Of a stretch of DNA of 64,000 nt, positions 46,885 through 59,448 are shown in pieces. The notes below the pieces were generated by a model. That model was given only the letters and a program-made list of their open reading frames with translations, ran no database searches and was not told where the DNA came from. The translations under genes and the position numbers were made by a program. This DNA comes from Agriotes lineatus. Taxonomy: Eukaryota > Arthropoda > Insecta > Coleoptera > Elateridae. The stretch covers positions 1 to 64,000 of the forward strand of contig CALNHX010002283.1 in assembly GCA_940337035.1 (NCBI GenBank). Reading direction: 5' to 3'. Each line of letters opens with the position of its first letter. Position 1 is the stretch's first letter.

Positions 46885-46962
46885 ATAATGGTGAGGCACT
46901 AACATTCCATGTAGGGGCTTGGCCTGCAAGGCGGAAGCTCAGAGCTTTCGTATCCTCACTAT
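46885..46962. repeat. ~78-bp dispersed repeat, copy 2
   Basis: Matches 30776-30852 over its length: GGTGAGGCACTAAC ... GGGGCTTGGCCTGCAAGGCG ... CTTTCGTATCCTCACTAT. Confidence 0.6.
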
Positions 46963-47752
46963 ACAAATTAATTTTTCTCAAAATTACACAAAATCTTGTC
47001 TGCAACGCTTTGCAAACTTCACGTCTAGTGTAAAAAACACTCTCATTTTGCAACTTGATACATAAATAGCTATTTTTCTTAAATTTGTATGCTCAAGTTT
47101 TGGTGTTCAAATATAATTTATAAAATTAAATATTTTGGCTTAAACTCTATGTTTTGGGTATCAATGATGAATAATTTGGGGCTGAAATCTTGGTGCTTAA
47201 ATACTATTTCAAATCAATATATCTATGGTGCTTTATTAAATCTTATGCAGAACAACATGTGGATTTACTAAGGCATTTTAAATCAAATTCATCGAAATAA
47301 ATAGAAACCTCTGTACCTTATTTACAGAATAGTTTTACAATATTTGAATATTTTTCGAAATTTTACAAATATTACTGCATTTAAATTGACTTATAAACTA
47401 AAGCAGAAACCTATTATTAATATGAATATATCATGAACTGCAATTTACAATATGCTGTAGTCAATAAAAGTTCTTTATTTATGTCAGAGAATTAATTATT
47501 TGTTAAATTACATTTATTAAAATGAAATTCACCAACTCCGTAAAGCGGAATCGTATCTGACTTCGTTTATTGTGTTGTCCGATGTGTGTTTGTGCGCCTT
47601 TTTTGTAAATTTAAAATTTTGATTCCGGTAGAAGATGGGAAAATAAAATAGAAACATCTGAAAAAGCAACATCCTGCTTTGTAAGGAATACGGGCAAAAT
47701 GGTGGTTAATTACAAAACATTCGTCTGATTATGATAGCCTGAATTTTATTGG
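46963..47752. other. no gene recognised
   Basis: AT-rich, nothing seen. Confidence 0.45.
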
Positions 47753-47962
47753 TTATTGTCCTATTTTCCACTCTAGCACCATGTTGACTAAACTTGCTGA
47801 TAGCGTACTTGCCTCTCTTAAACGCTTAACACATTCGATACATTTTCCTGGAATTTTACTGCAGCTTCCAAGCGTTTTAGGCACATTTTGATTTTTTTTA
47901 AATTGATGTGCTGTTTTGTACAAATAGTAAAGCCAAACTGTATCATCTGCCTGGCTAAAGTC
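47753..47962 (-). other. coding-like 69-codon stretch, unidentified
   Basis: Minus-strand frame DFSQADDTVWLYYLYKTAHQ then FKKNQNVPKTLGSCSKIPGK and KRLREASTLSASLVNMVLEW ending at TAA. It has no ATG and no stop for 69 codons, with composition unlike chance AT-rich DNA. It may belong to the recombinase-bearing element just to its right, but I recognise no family. Confidence 0.35.
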
Positions 47963-48389
47963 TATAAAAAATTAAAGCAGAGTGGCTTTTCTCGTTATTT
48001 TCCAATATTTCTCCTAAAGTAAAAATATTATCTGATATTAATGTTCCTTTCCTAATCCGCTCTGTAAATTTCATACATGTGTCAAACTCACCTAAACAAC
48101 CAATTACATTTTAGATATGAAATTACTTTATCCAATCAACATTCAACAAAATCTAATTACTCAATCATTTTTCCTATCAAAAAATTATCGGTATTGCACA
48201 TATGCAACTGCTGATAATTATTTTACAATTAAATTCTCAGAAGGATGTATATCTATTTAAAAAAGGAACCTTTGAGCAATATTGAAAATATCTTTAGTCA
48301 ATATAGAACGAAGCAATCAATTCTTAACACTGTAATAATTAAACATACAGTTATTGTAATTTATAACAACTGGAGAGTTTGAGATATTG

Positions 48390-48800
48390 ATAGCAAAGGC
48401 TGATTTACTATACGCCCCATTTGTTTGCAGTTCCTTATTTTGAGTGTCTTCTCCGCGCATCTTTACAATATTAGAATAAAATTTTTCGTCCATATGTGAA
48501 TACTACCAAATAGAATTTACGTTTGCGTGCCCAGTTATTTTAGTAAGCTGATTTTCACCAATTCCTGTTTTTACCAACTGACTTACTGCAGTCGACCTAT
48601 TAGAATGGTACGTGAATTTATGCAACACCAATCTAACCTTTCTGGCTGACTCTCATGTTCTCTTAAAAATTTAATTTCGACCAACGGGCATAGTTTTGAA
48701 CCATATACGAGTTACCTTCCACATTGGGTTTGGTGTTAAAAACAACCGATTGGACTTAATAGTGGTTCCTCTATTGGACAACAGTTTTCAACGCGACCTA
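48390..48800 (-). pseudogene. Crypton-type tyrosine recombinase remnant
   Basis: Minus strand: RLFLTPNPMWKVTRIWFKTM, then HKFTYHSNRSTAVSQLVKTG, IGENQLTKITGHANVNSI and, after an in-frame TAG, YSHMDEKFYSNIVKMRGE. The H-x-x-R (HSNR), the TGH histidine and the terminal tyrosine (YSH) of the DUF3504/Crypton catalytic domain are all recognisable. A frameshift separates the first block from the second, and the N-terminal half is not seen. Confidence 0.72.
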
Positions 48801-50138
48801 CAAAACAAAAAAAAATTAATTGTGGAACATAGATAAGATAACATACTTGTAGTCAAATTCTAATAAATACTTATGTAACTTACGGGTCACATATCTTCAT
48901 TAGTGGCATTTTTAAAAGCCATTTGCTGTCAGTTCACTTGTGAGATTCTTCTTGGCACGTTTTCGAAAAAGCTAGATTATACTCTATTCTGTTTTTAAGC
49001 TTAGTTTTCTTTTATCATTTTTTCGATTAATCTGAACAGCATTCACTGGATGACAACACCCCCATACTTGCGTTTCCCTTCGAAAATTTGATTTGGATTA
49101 CTCTCCCCTGAATTAGTAATTCTGCATTTTCTTCTCAGTACTATGTTACCTCTAAGTCTTACTTGCTAGACTTCGGTCTCCCCACAACTACTACTACTAC
49201 TACCTCTAGGTGTAGAGTCGCCTTTATTCTGCTTTCTGCCCCTGTATTTAGTAAGTTCTGTAAATATTCTTTTCATTTTTTGTTAGCATCCTTTTCTGCA
49301 TCGTCTATGAGGTTTCTTTTTTTACCTCTGCAGAAAGTTACTTGTGCCTCTAGTCGTTTTCTTTTACTCCAACTGCCATAGTTCTTTTTGCTGGCTGTAT
49401 ATCTTCTATTTCCACTAACTGTTGCTGTTCGTACTCTGGCCTATTTTTTCTGTATATCGCTCTTATCCCTTTTCGTTTCCTACAGTACAACTCTTTATTT
49501 TCATCATCTACAACGTTCAACAGCGTTAGTCTCCACTTCTTTCTATTCATTATGTATTATATTATCTGAGAAAGGCTCTCTACGTTTTGCTGGAGTTTCT
49601 TCATTTTTTAATACTTATAAATTAAGTATTTGATTTTTATACCCTTTCTCGATTCTTTATTATATTTTTTGTATGAATCCAGCACATACTAGAAATTATC
49701 AGTGTCGTGATTCGCCCCTCTGCAACTGCGCAGATCTAGTATACTAGACTGGCATCCCATGCAACATGATGTATATGATTTCTTGTTATTCTATTCGGCA
49801 AATTTCTAGTAACTTAGTTTAATAGTCCAATCGTTCAATAATACTGTTTTTAGTGTAATTTTCACTATTTTTCTATTGATTATACTTAAATGATTTCTAT
49901 TTGAGAAGTTCAACTACGGTTTTATAATAAAATGGAACACTACTAACGTATACTATATCAGTGAATTAACAATAATGAACCAGATTAATAAAATTCCAAA
50001 AACTAATAAATTATAGATTTCGCATTTTTGACCTACGTAGATCTAAATTCCCATGGCGTTATGAGTAAGACAAATACTAAATAAAATTTCAATTTACCGA
50101 CAATAAAACCACACTCATCTAACAGTACACCCAATTTC
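48801..50138. other. no gene recognised; one open minus-strand stretch
   Basis: Minus-strand 49350-49550 is open for 66 codons and reads basic, polar protein (NVVDDENKELYCRKRKGIRA). It may be part of the same decayed element as the recombinase, but I cannot support an identity. A short CTA tract lies near 49188. Confidence 0.35.
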
Positions 50139-51206
50139 TATATATGTTACGGTTAAAGTGTTTACTTGGCTAGTTTATAGGCTAGCTGGATAGTATACAA
50201 ACTATCCAGATGTCTGGCTATTTTGATGGAAAATTATATTTCTACTAAAATAGCTATGAATATTGGCTGGTTTGCATACTATCCAGCTAGTTTACAAACT
50301 ATACAAGATTTATCGCCAAAGTACAAACCACAAGAAAAGTACACAAATTAACCGGTGATTCTGGCTAGTTTACAAACTATCCACAGTATTTGGATAAAGT
50401 GTGAACTTAATATTAGTAGTAATACATAATAACCAACTCGTTGGTCAGTATGTAAACCAACCAATTCCATTTGGCTAATTTATTAGAAAAGTGAGGTTGT
50501 TTATGGCAAGTGCTGTGTGTTGTTATTGTTTACTGTCGTGTCTTGTGAAATTTGTTTAAGGATAGGTATCTGGTTATTAAAAATGACTCAACAGCAACAA
50601 TTTGAAAACCTGTTTTTGGAAGTTTACGATCAAAAGTCGCAGAATTCAAAATTAATGAATGACAGTGATTATAGTGAACTTTTGCAACGTATAAAGAGAA
50701 TACGCAAAACTGTTTGAGGTTTATTATTAATATTTTGTCACACAAATAGTACCTGTATGTCACTTTTGTTTTTTTACTTCATTTTAAGTAGTAATAGCAA
50801 TGTTATGTTGTACCTATAAATAAACTTTATTTTTGACAAAGAATTATTTTGCTATCCTAAACTAAATTAACCAAATGGAATAGGTTAGTTTACATACTAA
50901 CCAACGAGTTGGTTATTATGTATTACTACGAATATTAAGTTCGCTCTTTATCCAAATACTGTGGATAGTTTGTAAACTAGCCAAAATTACCGGTTAATTT
51001 GTGTACTTTTCTTGTGGTTTGTACTTTGCCGATAAATCTTGTATAGTTTGTAAACTAGCTGGATAGTATGCAAAACAGCCAATATTCATAGCTATTTTAG
51101 TAAAAATATGATTTTCCATCAAAATAGCCAGACATTTGGATAGTTTGTATACTATCCAGCTAGCCTATAAACTAGCCAAGTAAACACTTTAACCGTAACA
51201 TATATA
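50139..51206. mobile_element. 1.07-kb foldback element with long arms and a central ORF
   Basis: Arms of about 350 bp: TATATATGTTACGGTTAAAG at the left is exactly inverted at the right, and the match continues to CATTTGG near 50475 / 50873. Each arm is built from reiterated ACTATCC and AGTTTACAAACTA modules (for example GGCTAGTTTACAAACTATCC near 50368). The 370-bp unique centre holds a 44-codon ORF. The TATATA flanks hide the exact ends and any TA duplication. Confidence 0.82.
50583..50717 (+). CDS. 44-residue ORF in the centre of the foldback element
   Basis: Starts ATG at 50583 (an upstream ATG at 50517 would add 22 hydrophobic residues) and ends TGA at 50715-50717. MTQQQQFENLFLEVYDQKSQ and SDYSELLQRIKRIRK resemble the extreme N terminus of integrase-bearing proteins annotated as KRAB-A domain-containing protein 2-like in arthropods, where an FxxxFxxxYDxxxxN...Y..I...K pattern starts the protein. 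If so it is a stub: nothing of the integrase core follows. It could equally be a short captured exon. Similarity was judged from memory only. Confidence 0.4.
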   Translation: MTQQQQFENLFLEVYDQKSQNSKLMNDSDYSELLQRIKRIRKTV

Positions 51207-53869
51207 AAGTATAGTGAGCTTTAGAGGAAAAACGTTACGCTAATATAAAATGCAGGAATTACTTTGATTTTTTAATATATTGTTTAGAAAACCGAACAAA
51301 GTAATTGGTTGAAAAAAAAACAAGTAAAATTATAAATTTTAATAACCTGTTGCACCACCTCGACATCTCAGACATGCATTTGCCCTTCAATACATGCTGC
51401 TGATAATGTCTTCAAGTGAGTTTTCCTATAATTCAGCAGAGGCAACTTAAAGATAATTTCGTATCTCTGAAACCGTATTATGGAGGTTCTGATACAATAG
51501 ACATGATAGATGTTTAATAGGCGACATATCTGGAGATGTAGAGGGCCACGAAAGTTGACGTTTAGAACTCTTATTTGTGAGATTTTTTAACGAACACTTA
51601 ATCAATTATCATGTTAACTATATATTAAAAATTCAAAGCAATTCCTGTTTCTTAAATGGTTTTTTTAACTCATTATACAGCGTGTCTACTGGTACTAGAT
51701 ACACTCGGTAACTAGATCCACAGACGGTTTAACAAACTGCAGACCATCTGTATATTCCTTTTCAAGGGTCTAATTTATTATCGCCGGTAAATAGATTTTA
51801 TAAAGTTATAGAGAAAATAAAGAGAACTCTGTGCTTAATCCACTGTTTAAAAATAGACGTTCGGAAATCTGTTGCCATTCTATTCTGTTCAACATTTTTC
51901 GGTTTCGTATTTAGCTCCCTAAAAAGTTAAACAGAACAATAATTGCTTTAAATAACTGTTTCTCTAAAGGTTTTCATTGTTCAGTTTAACATAAAATAAA
52001 GACATTTTCTTTAAGATACACCTTATATATCAGAAACGCTTAATTAACTACATGCAATATGAAATGTTTAGAGAATAACATTACAATAATATTGCAGCAA
52101 TTAGATACATCAGCTCCTTGGTAAATCTGTATGAAAAGAATTAATTAGTGACATATAACTTACTCATTCTAATACTAGGAGATATTGTGACCTATACGTA
52201 CACGTTTTTACCAAAATCCCGTTTAACTTAGATCGTGTAATACCTACAAATTATCTAATGAAAATCAAATAACTCCACCATGGATCGCAATTATAATCTC
52301 AAAGCATAAGTTTCACCTGACAGCTTGTTTCAACTTCTTTGTAAATACCGGAAACATGCGGCACTTCATTTAGAAATATAGTGCGGGTTGCATACTCATT
52401 AAAGCATTGATAAATTTCAATGCCGTGCAAATAAATGGCCGTTAGCTCTAAACCAACGATTTAGTTTGCATCATTCCAGAATTGAGTTAGCTAAATAAAT
52501 GTTACCGATGTAGACAACCAATTCCATCCATACACATTTAGAGGTAAAGAGACCAGTAAATATATAGAGCAGATGACACAAGTGTGTAGCGATGGCATAA
52601 TTAGTCTTTCCTGCAATTTGGCGGATATAATTATAAATGACTCAGATGTAAATGTAGGTATAACCTAAATTAAATTTCATATAAAACATGTAGATGTAGG
52701 TATGAACCTTTGTGGGTGTAATCAAATCAGTCACCTTCACGACGCGTTTCCCAAATAATCGTCAGCGAGACGTAACTTCCGTTTAGCAACCATTGGGTAC
52801 GTAGTTGCACAGCAGTTATTATACACTATACAGGTAGGTCATTAGAGACTCATTACTGTTTTTATCATAGGCACGTTAGTAATTATGAACGCTGACACTT
52901 GAAATTCAACAATACTTTAAAATGTCGAAAATTAACGCTCGCCCAAAAAAGGGAGGATTCTAAAAGAAACCTAAAATTAATTCCAAGTTATTCCAGCCGC
53001 AATTTAACGTTGAATTGCACTGCTGGTTACAAAACGGAAGTCTAATGCTCCTATCTTGAATCAAGTCACACTTGGATGCCTTTCTTTGGATTGGTGGACT
53101 CAGTGACACCTTGACATACTGGAAGTCTAATTGGTGCCTTGAATTAGACAAGAAGGTGGGAATTAAGTATAAAGGTGGGAAATGTCGTATGAATATTAAT
53201 GGCTCCCGTGAGAAGAATGAACGCGTTCTTTTGAAGACCATTGTTTAAATGGATGACGCCCCGCTACGTGCTTCTGAATAAGCGGTATGCAGATTAGGCT
53301 TCAATGCTGTAAGCTGCTTGTATTGCCTAACGCTGTTTGGAGGTTTAGAGCCATTTATCTTTACACTGGCCTTTTTGGAATTGCTATTTGCATCGCATTC
53401 GTTTTTAAGTCTTTAAAAGCACCAAAAAGTTCACCTTCGAAGCGCTGCTAATTTAAGCGGCTTTTAACTAACGATTGATTACAACTTGTAGACATTGTTT
53501 CTGTCAGTTGGACATTGATCTTAAACTTGGTTCGCCGGTTTTTACTCTATTATCAACTTTTAATTAAATTTGTTACTCAAACCGATTATGTCCTCGTTGC
53601 AGTGTGGCAAAAATTAGTACAGATTATATACTGTTTGAGAGAACAGGTTGCTAAACACTAACGACTTCAGCTGTTAGTGTTAGTGCTTATTGCAACGGTT
53701 TTAAAGTCATAATTATAATCATACTAACAGACCTACTGTGAATAGTTTGCAACTTGTTGAACTTAGAATGATTACTCAAATAAGAAAAAATGCGATAACT
53801 ATGATCTGAATATACGAGGATGGAGTGAATAGTTTTCGGCTTATGAAGGATAACAGCTGTATATTCCGC
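51207..53869. other. no gene recognised
   Basis: AT-rich. The stretch 51345-51600 has TTGCACCACCTCGACATCTC and nearby text that recalls a degraded Tc1-type N-terminal region, not firm enough to annotate. A 93-codon minus ORF at 52960-53241 shows no known pattern. Confidence 0.4.
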
Positions 53870-54130
53870 AAAAACATTTTTTCTACCACTTCCACTAACA
53901 GTAGGCCTTTTATCAATAGCTTGTCAAACTAAAAATTACATGTTATAAATCAGCGGACTAAAAGTAAAAATCAGCTATCTGAACTTACTTGCGTATTTTA
54001 AACTGGAAGATTACAAAGTTATTCTAGTTACTTCTTTCGTCAAAAGTAAAAGTTTAAATAATTGAAACATCATGTCATAAACAAAATAAAATTTTTACTT
54101 ACTTTTGACAACTATCTTTGAAATTTACAG
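53870..54130. repeat. dispersed repeat, copy 2 of the family at 19.2 kb
   Basis: Shares with 19180-19450, in the same orientation, ATTTTTTCTAC, CACTAACAGTAGGCCTTTTA, AACTGGAAG and CTAGTTACTTCTTTCGT in the same order and spacing. Overall identity is moderate. Confidence 0.55.
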
Positions 54131-54564
54131 AAATGGTCACGGGTACTGACTACCTATCCACTGTAATTTTTTATTATGGCATATTTTTCGATATAATATG
54201 CTTCCATCCCATTAAAGTTATTTCAACGATATTCAAAAGAACCTTTATGCCATCCTTACAGACCTATGTCTATCTCCTCAAAGTAGTCGTTTGCAGCGTA
54301 AATAACTTCGAAATCAACTCGTACTTTTTACCAGCGTAAAATTGTTTCAGCTACGGAGTCAAATCATAGTTTAGCGAGTAGGCTGCATGGGCCAGCAATC
54401 CGAAGCTCAATTGATGAATTTGACCATCATAACAACATACTCGTAACAAGGCACCTTATCCTTATGATGCACAACTTTTCTCTTCACTAATCCAGGTACC
54501 TTCTCGCAAATTTTATTGTACTAGTCAAATAAGTTGGCTTAGCATTGTCTATTTATAGTTTTCC
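54131..54564. other. no gene recognised
   Basis: AT-rich flank to the left of the P-type element. Confidence 0.45.
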
Positions 54565-54590
54565 CATCGACATATAGAAATGGACCGCTA
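54565..54590 (+). repeat. left terminal inverted repeat of the P-type element
   Basis: CATCGACATATAGAAATGGA plus CCGCTA; exact complement at 59449-59474. Confidence 0.9.
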
Positions 54591-54688
54591 ATGGACGACT
54601 GCGCAACTCTTTGCGTTAGAAAGAGAAAGAGAACAGTTTAAGAACTATCTTTCCTTTTCCTGCCGGCCTCCTATTGGCCGACAGAAAA

Positions 54689-54699
54689 TGACGTCACAG
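54689..54699. repeat. left subterminal 11-bp repeat of the P-type element
   Basis: TGACGTCACAG, containing a CRE-type palindrome TGACGTCA; inverted at 59223-59233. It could be a transposase or host-factor binding site and part of the transposase promoter, since it lies 137 bp upstream of the ATG. Confidence 0.6.
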
Positions 54700-54825
54700 C
54701 ACAGTGCCGTCGCGCCAATTTACTTCGCGTAAGCAGCCTCGAACGCACGTGTCAATATTTACAAACATTATTCTGTTTGTAAATAGTTATATTTTCATAA
54801 AAACAGTGGTCACTTTTATTGTACT

Positions 54826-57800
54826 ATGGTTACACAGTGTTTTGTGTGTAAGAAGCAATGCAAAGCTGGGGAGGAAACTATTTATCATAGGTAAACAATA
54901 TTTCTCTACTCAACCTCTGTTACCTAACCTCTATAGATAATTTTAAAGTTGATTTTTGCTAATTAAAATGTATTTCCAGCCTTCCGGCAAAACCAGATAT
55001 GAGAACAAAATGGTTAAGTGTGCTTGGAGTAACAAATAACTCATCACAGTTTAAGGTTTGCTCCAATCACTTCAAGTCCAAAGACTATACTCGTGCTGTC
55101 GTCTCCGGAAATCTTCGACTACTCAGAGATGCTGTGCCATCATGCAATTTGAACAGCAATAGTAAATTTGCTGGCAATGAACCCAGCAAAATTGATGAAA
55201 GACTTGTAAGTAAATGAACACATGCACTGAGAAAAAAAGTATCGATTAAAATATTGATTAAACTGAACTGCAGATAATTAAAAGAAAATGTAGTTCACTA
55301 AGCTACATATTTTTAACTACGCATGTACCTAGTTGGCGATACTGTGATTTTTTTTCTCAGTGTGCAATTTCGTGTAATTTTTGGTCGAATGAAGTACGTG
55401 TCTTAATACAGAACAATTTACAGGCTCCTGAAGATGTAGAAAACTTTGAAAGCTTGCAACCCCATGTAGAAAATCAAAGCTTGCAACCCCTCATGGATTC
55501 TTCAATGAAAAGGTTTGTTTTTCAAGCTTAAATGTAATAATAAGTGTAACAGAAATATACTAATCAGCAACGTTTTTGATTTTTCCCAGGAAATGTCCAT
55601 TCCCAGTTAACGATGCAAGGGATGAATGTGGTGACAACTTTACTCAGTATAAACGAGTAAAAGATGTTCAGTGGCAGAGTGTCATGAATGATTCAACAAA
55701 GTCAACTATATGTTGGGAAGTTGCAATGGACACCATCACAGAACAAGCTGAGGAAATCAAGAAGTTACGTGGTACAATTAAATCCTTGGAGTCCAAGATG
55801 AGAAATATCGAAGGCCTGGTGGAAAATTTAACTAAAAAAGATCTAATCGCCAAATCTGCTGCGAATAGCATAAAAGTACGTATAAAATATTCACAAACAA
55901 GTACATGCTCTCAAAGGAAAATGTCAACAATTACATTTCTAATTTTTCTTCCAGGCGTCAATGACTCCTTTGGCAACCATACTGCTACAAAGAATGCTGG
56001 ATGGCAACAAAAGGTTCCAAGAATGTCCAAAAGAGGTTCAACAATTTTCTAGTACGTTACATTTTTTGTCCCCGAAAGCGTACGAATTCGTAAGGTCCAG
56101 CTTTATCGAGTGTCTACCCAATGTCAGTACCATTCGTGGTTGGTTTCAAAAAATCGATGGCTCTCCTGGAATTTCGGCTCTGGCAATAAATACCCTTAAG
56201 AAAAAGGCGCAGGAAGAAGAGAAAAAAGGCAAAAAAGTATTTTGCGGACTTCAGATGGATGACATGGCAATCAAGCAGGGACTGCACGTAGAAGGAGGAA
56301 AAGTTTTTGGGTATGTTGACATGGGCGAGATAGAGGCATCAGAGGACAGCACGGGACAACTCGAAGAAGCTAAAAATGCTGCGGTCGTCATGTGTACTTG
56401 CGTCAATGGAAACTGGAAGATACCAGTGGCATATTATTTAATTGCTGGTTTAAATGGCCAACAACGAGCAGATATTGTTACTAAAGTTTTGGATGCTCTG
56501 AAGGATACAGGCATTGAAATTGTATCCTTCACGTTTGATGGCGCTGCGAGTAATTTTGCCATGGCAAGGGCCCTCGGAGAGAACATGTCATTATTAGCTC
56601 ATGTAAATAATTTCTTTTTTAATCCAGAAACGGAGAAACCTATTTTTATCGTGCCGGATGCTTGTCATATGATAAAACTGGTTCGTAACTGTCTAGGGAC
56701 ATGCAAATCTCTCTTTACAGAAGATAATCGCGAGATTAATTGGCATTACTTTGTTCGCTTAGTCGAGTACCAAGAATTAGTTGGTTTGCATGCTGCCAAT
56801 CGGTTGCGACGAAGACATTTGAATTGGGAGAATGAGAAAATGAAAGTGGCACTTGCCGTTCAATTATTGAGCAAAAGTGTTGCAGATTCTTTTCAATTTC
56901 TTCGCGAAAGAATGGGTTTAAAAGAATTTTGCAACTCTGAAGCAACTGAAGAATTTTGTAAAAATTTTAATGAAATTTTTGATATTTTGAATTCTCGAAA
57001 TAAATTTTGTAAAAACCCCCCATAACAAAAGAAAATATTGATCACATAAAACAAAGAGTGATATTTTTGCAAAACTACATTCGCTCTATTAAAATAGATG
57101 TTAATACCCCAGTCATTTTTTCGAGATTAAAAACTGGTTTCTTCGGGTTTTTTATTGCACTCCAAAGTGTCGTTGACATATTCCATAATTATTTTGATCC
57201 TAGAGCGGGACTGGAATATCTTTTAACTTACAAATTGTCGCAAGATCATTTAGAACTGTTTTTTTCTTCGGTTAGAAGCAGAGGGGGTAATAACAACAAT
57301 CCTACTGCTGCAAAATTATTATCATCAATGAAACGCTTGCTCGTTCATGCCCAAGTTGGTGGGTCTAAATATGCCAATTGCCTCGCACAAGACGAAACTC
57401 ATTTTTACATGCAAATTCAGATAAAGTTGACAAAACAGACGTTTCTGTACTATCAGAAAAAAAGACAACAGACGAACTAGACGAAGACACTCTATTTGCT
57501 TTTGAAAATATAGACGAGTGTTACATTGATGATGTACTCGGGTATATTGCTGGGTTCATAGTGAAAACTTTAATGCAAAAATTATCTTGCGGCATTTGCA
57601 TTGATTTAATACAGTCAACTGAATGTTTTTCTCAGTTACAAGACATTAACAATCGAGGTGGTTTATCTACTGCTTCCAAAGATGTTATAACTTTATGCAA
57701 ACTGGCAGAAATGAATTTTAAAACGTTTTATCACGAATTTCAATTAAAATATAAAGGTTCAACAGTAGATGCTCTTGTAGCAAGGACACTTCGGAATGTG

Positions 57801-57995
57801 TCAACGACACTATTGGCTAATGAAAACCATGCACTGGTACAATCAGTTTTAAATGACCACCGGTTTATGTTAATGAAAATGATTAGTAAACAATATTTTA
57901 TATCGCGAATTCGTCATTATTGCGTTTGCCAAAGAGAAAGTACAACAAGAATTAGGCATAAATTAACAAAAACCATACTTTTTTGTCACCAGTAA
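54826..57995 (+). pseudogene. THAP-domain P-element transposase, frameshifted in the last exon
   Basis: Exons with consensus junctions: 54826-54890, 54980-55205, 55424-55512, 55590-55875, 55955-57995. Exons 1-2 encode a C2CH THAP finger (CFVCKKQC ... KWLSVLG ... CSNHF ... LRDAVPS) that binds element ends. Exon 4 has a coiled-coil stretch (ITEQAEEIKKLRGTIKSLES). Exon 5 has the RNase-H-like core: CGLQMDDMAIK (first acid), SFTFDGAASNFAMARAL (second), and KLSQDHLELFFSSVRSRGG (terminal glutamate block), with the GTP-binding-type insertion between. The frame breaks at a C6 run (57016-57021, after NKFCKN) and again near 57380-57470; resuming frames keep family similarity to the end (stop 57993-57995). 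Related to THAP9 and Drosophila P transposase. Confidence 0.88.
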
Positions 57996-58278
57996 ACGCA
58001 AATTGTATATACTGTAATAAATGTGATATATTTGTAATGAGTGTATATATTTGTAGTATTTGTAATAAAAGCAATATTTTAAACTATTCTATGTATAAAT
58101 GTTATTCTTTTACACTCTGTTTTAAGAAATCTTTATTAATGTAGTAAATACATTCAGCAGAAATAATATACAATACAACAAATATTAAATTCTAGAACAA
58201 AAAATAAATGCTTATAAAACAACATTGAATTAAATAAAATATACGTATTATTTATACACATAAAGAATAAATAACAAC

Positions 58279-58380
58279 CTACTTCGCAGCCATTTTCTTC
58301 CGATGTTCTTGGGTAATGGAGGTATTCGGCTTATGCTTCTCCTTGACAAATTTGAAGATGTGGGCATCGTCAGAGCAGTT
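58279..58380 (-). other. short minus-strand coding-like tail inside the P-type element
   Basis: Reads CSDDAHIFKFVKEKHKPNTS then ITQEHRKKMAAK and a TAG. Another possible exon on this strand starts near 58950 (MVSTKKKCTCVPGCNKLVLQ) and ends at an AG/GTCAGT donor. Together they could be part of a second, THAP-like or cysteine-rich gene carried by the element, but joining them needs at least one more exon and is speculative. Confidence 0.25.
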
Positions 58381-59222
58381 TGAAGTTATTCTCCAAAGTA
58401 GGTTGAAAATCGGTAACAGAAAGAAATGCATATAAATAATCCTGAATAGTTTTGATAAATAATAATCTCACGTTGATTATTACGTACTAACAACTGTGAC
58501 ATGACTGATATCATCTTCAAAATATAAATGCGGGCAACACACATATAATTTTGCCCGTACCAAGAGTAATTGACATTGTCCTTAGAAAACTGCCCTCGCA
58601 ACAGTTTTCATTGCAACCAGCACTCAACCCTTGGCGAGTGCAAAATTATCGTTAAGTACCTTATCTCGCCCTTGTTATATTACTAACGAAAATTACTACT
58701 GTTGCTTATTTCATTATTTTATACAGGAAACAAATTAGCTGATACGTCAAAACATGTACATACATTTGAAGATGTCAAAGGCTGATCATAACATGAACAT
58801 AAAACTGTATTAGCTTCTACCACATTTGCAGGAATACCTAACGATTACTTTTAATGCTTCGGAAGTTAAAAAACGTGGTACAGTACACTGACCTGTAGTA
58901 CCAATTTGTTGCAACCAGGAACGCAGGTACACTTCTTTTTCGTGCTGACCATTAGCACCGTGCAAAGGACATTTATCACTGAAAAAATTTAACTATTTTA
59001 GTTAATGCGTAGTACATCAGGCAATAGGTATTACAAAATTAACTATGGATGATTATTTCGCTATGTCACTGTAAACAAACTAAAAATATGAATTCACGAA
59101 CTGAATCAACGTAATAGACATTAGAATTAACAAGTATTTAAACAAAATATAGGCAATACTTACTGTTAATTAGCAAAACGATGCACTTAACCTCAACAAG
59201 CGGCGTTGGGAAACGCAAGGTT

Positions 59223-59233
59223 CTGTGACGTCA
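59223..59233. repeat. right subterminal 11-bp repeat of the P-type element
   Basis: CTGTGACGTCA, the exact inverse of TGACGTCACAG at 54689-54699. Confidence 0.6.
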
Positions 59234-59448
59234 AAATCGATAAATCGATATTCTTGTCTGCGACTGCGTGTATTAGAGATCGTAAATTTCCTTGCCGCGA
59301 GCCGATGGGGTGCCTGCCAAACTTTTCTTGTTGCTCCTTCTTATAAGGTCTCACTTTCACGCCTGTGCTACTGAGCGCCAACAAGGACAGAGCGTTCTCA
59401 AGTCATATGCGTTCTCTTTCTATCCTGTTTGGCTCGCGCAGCTCTGAC

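Noticed and set aside
49350..49550. 66-codon basic ORF as an N-terminal recombinase exon
   Set aside because: No motif ties it to the recombinase at 48.4-48.8 kb; it was kept as a note only.
51345..51600. Tc1-type N-terminal remnant
   Set aside because: Only a vague resemblance around TTGCACCACCTCGACATCTC; no terminal repeats or ordered motifs.
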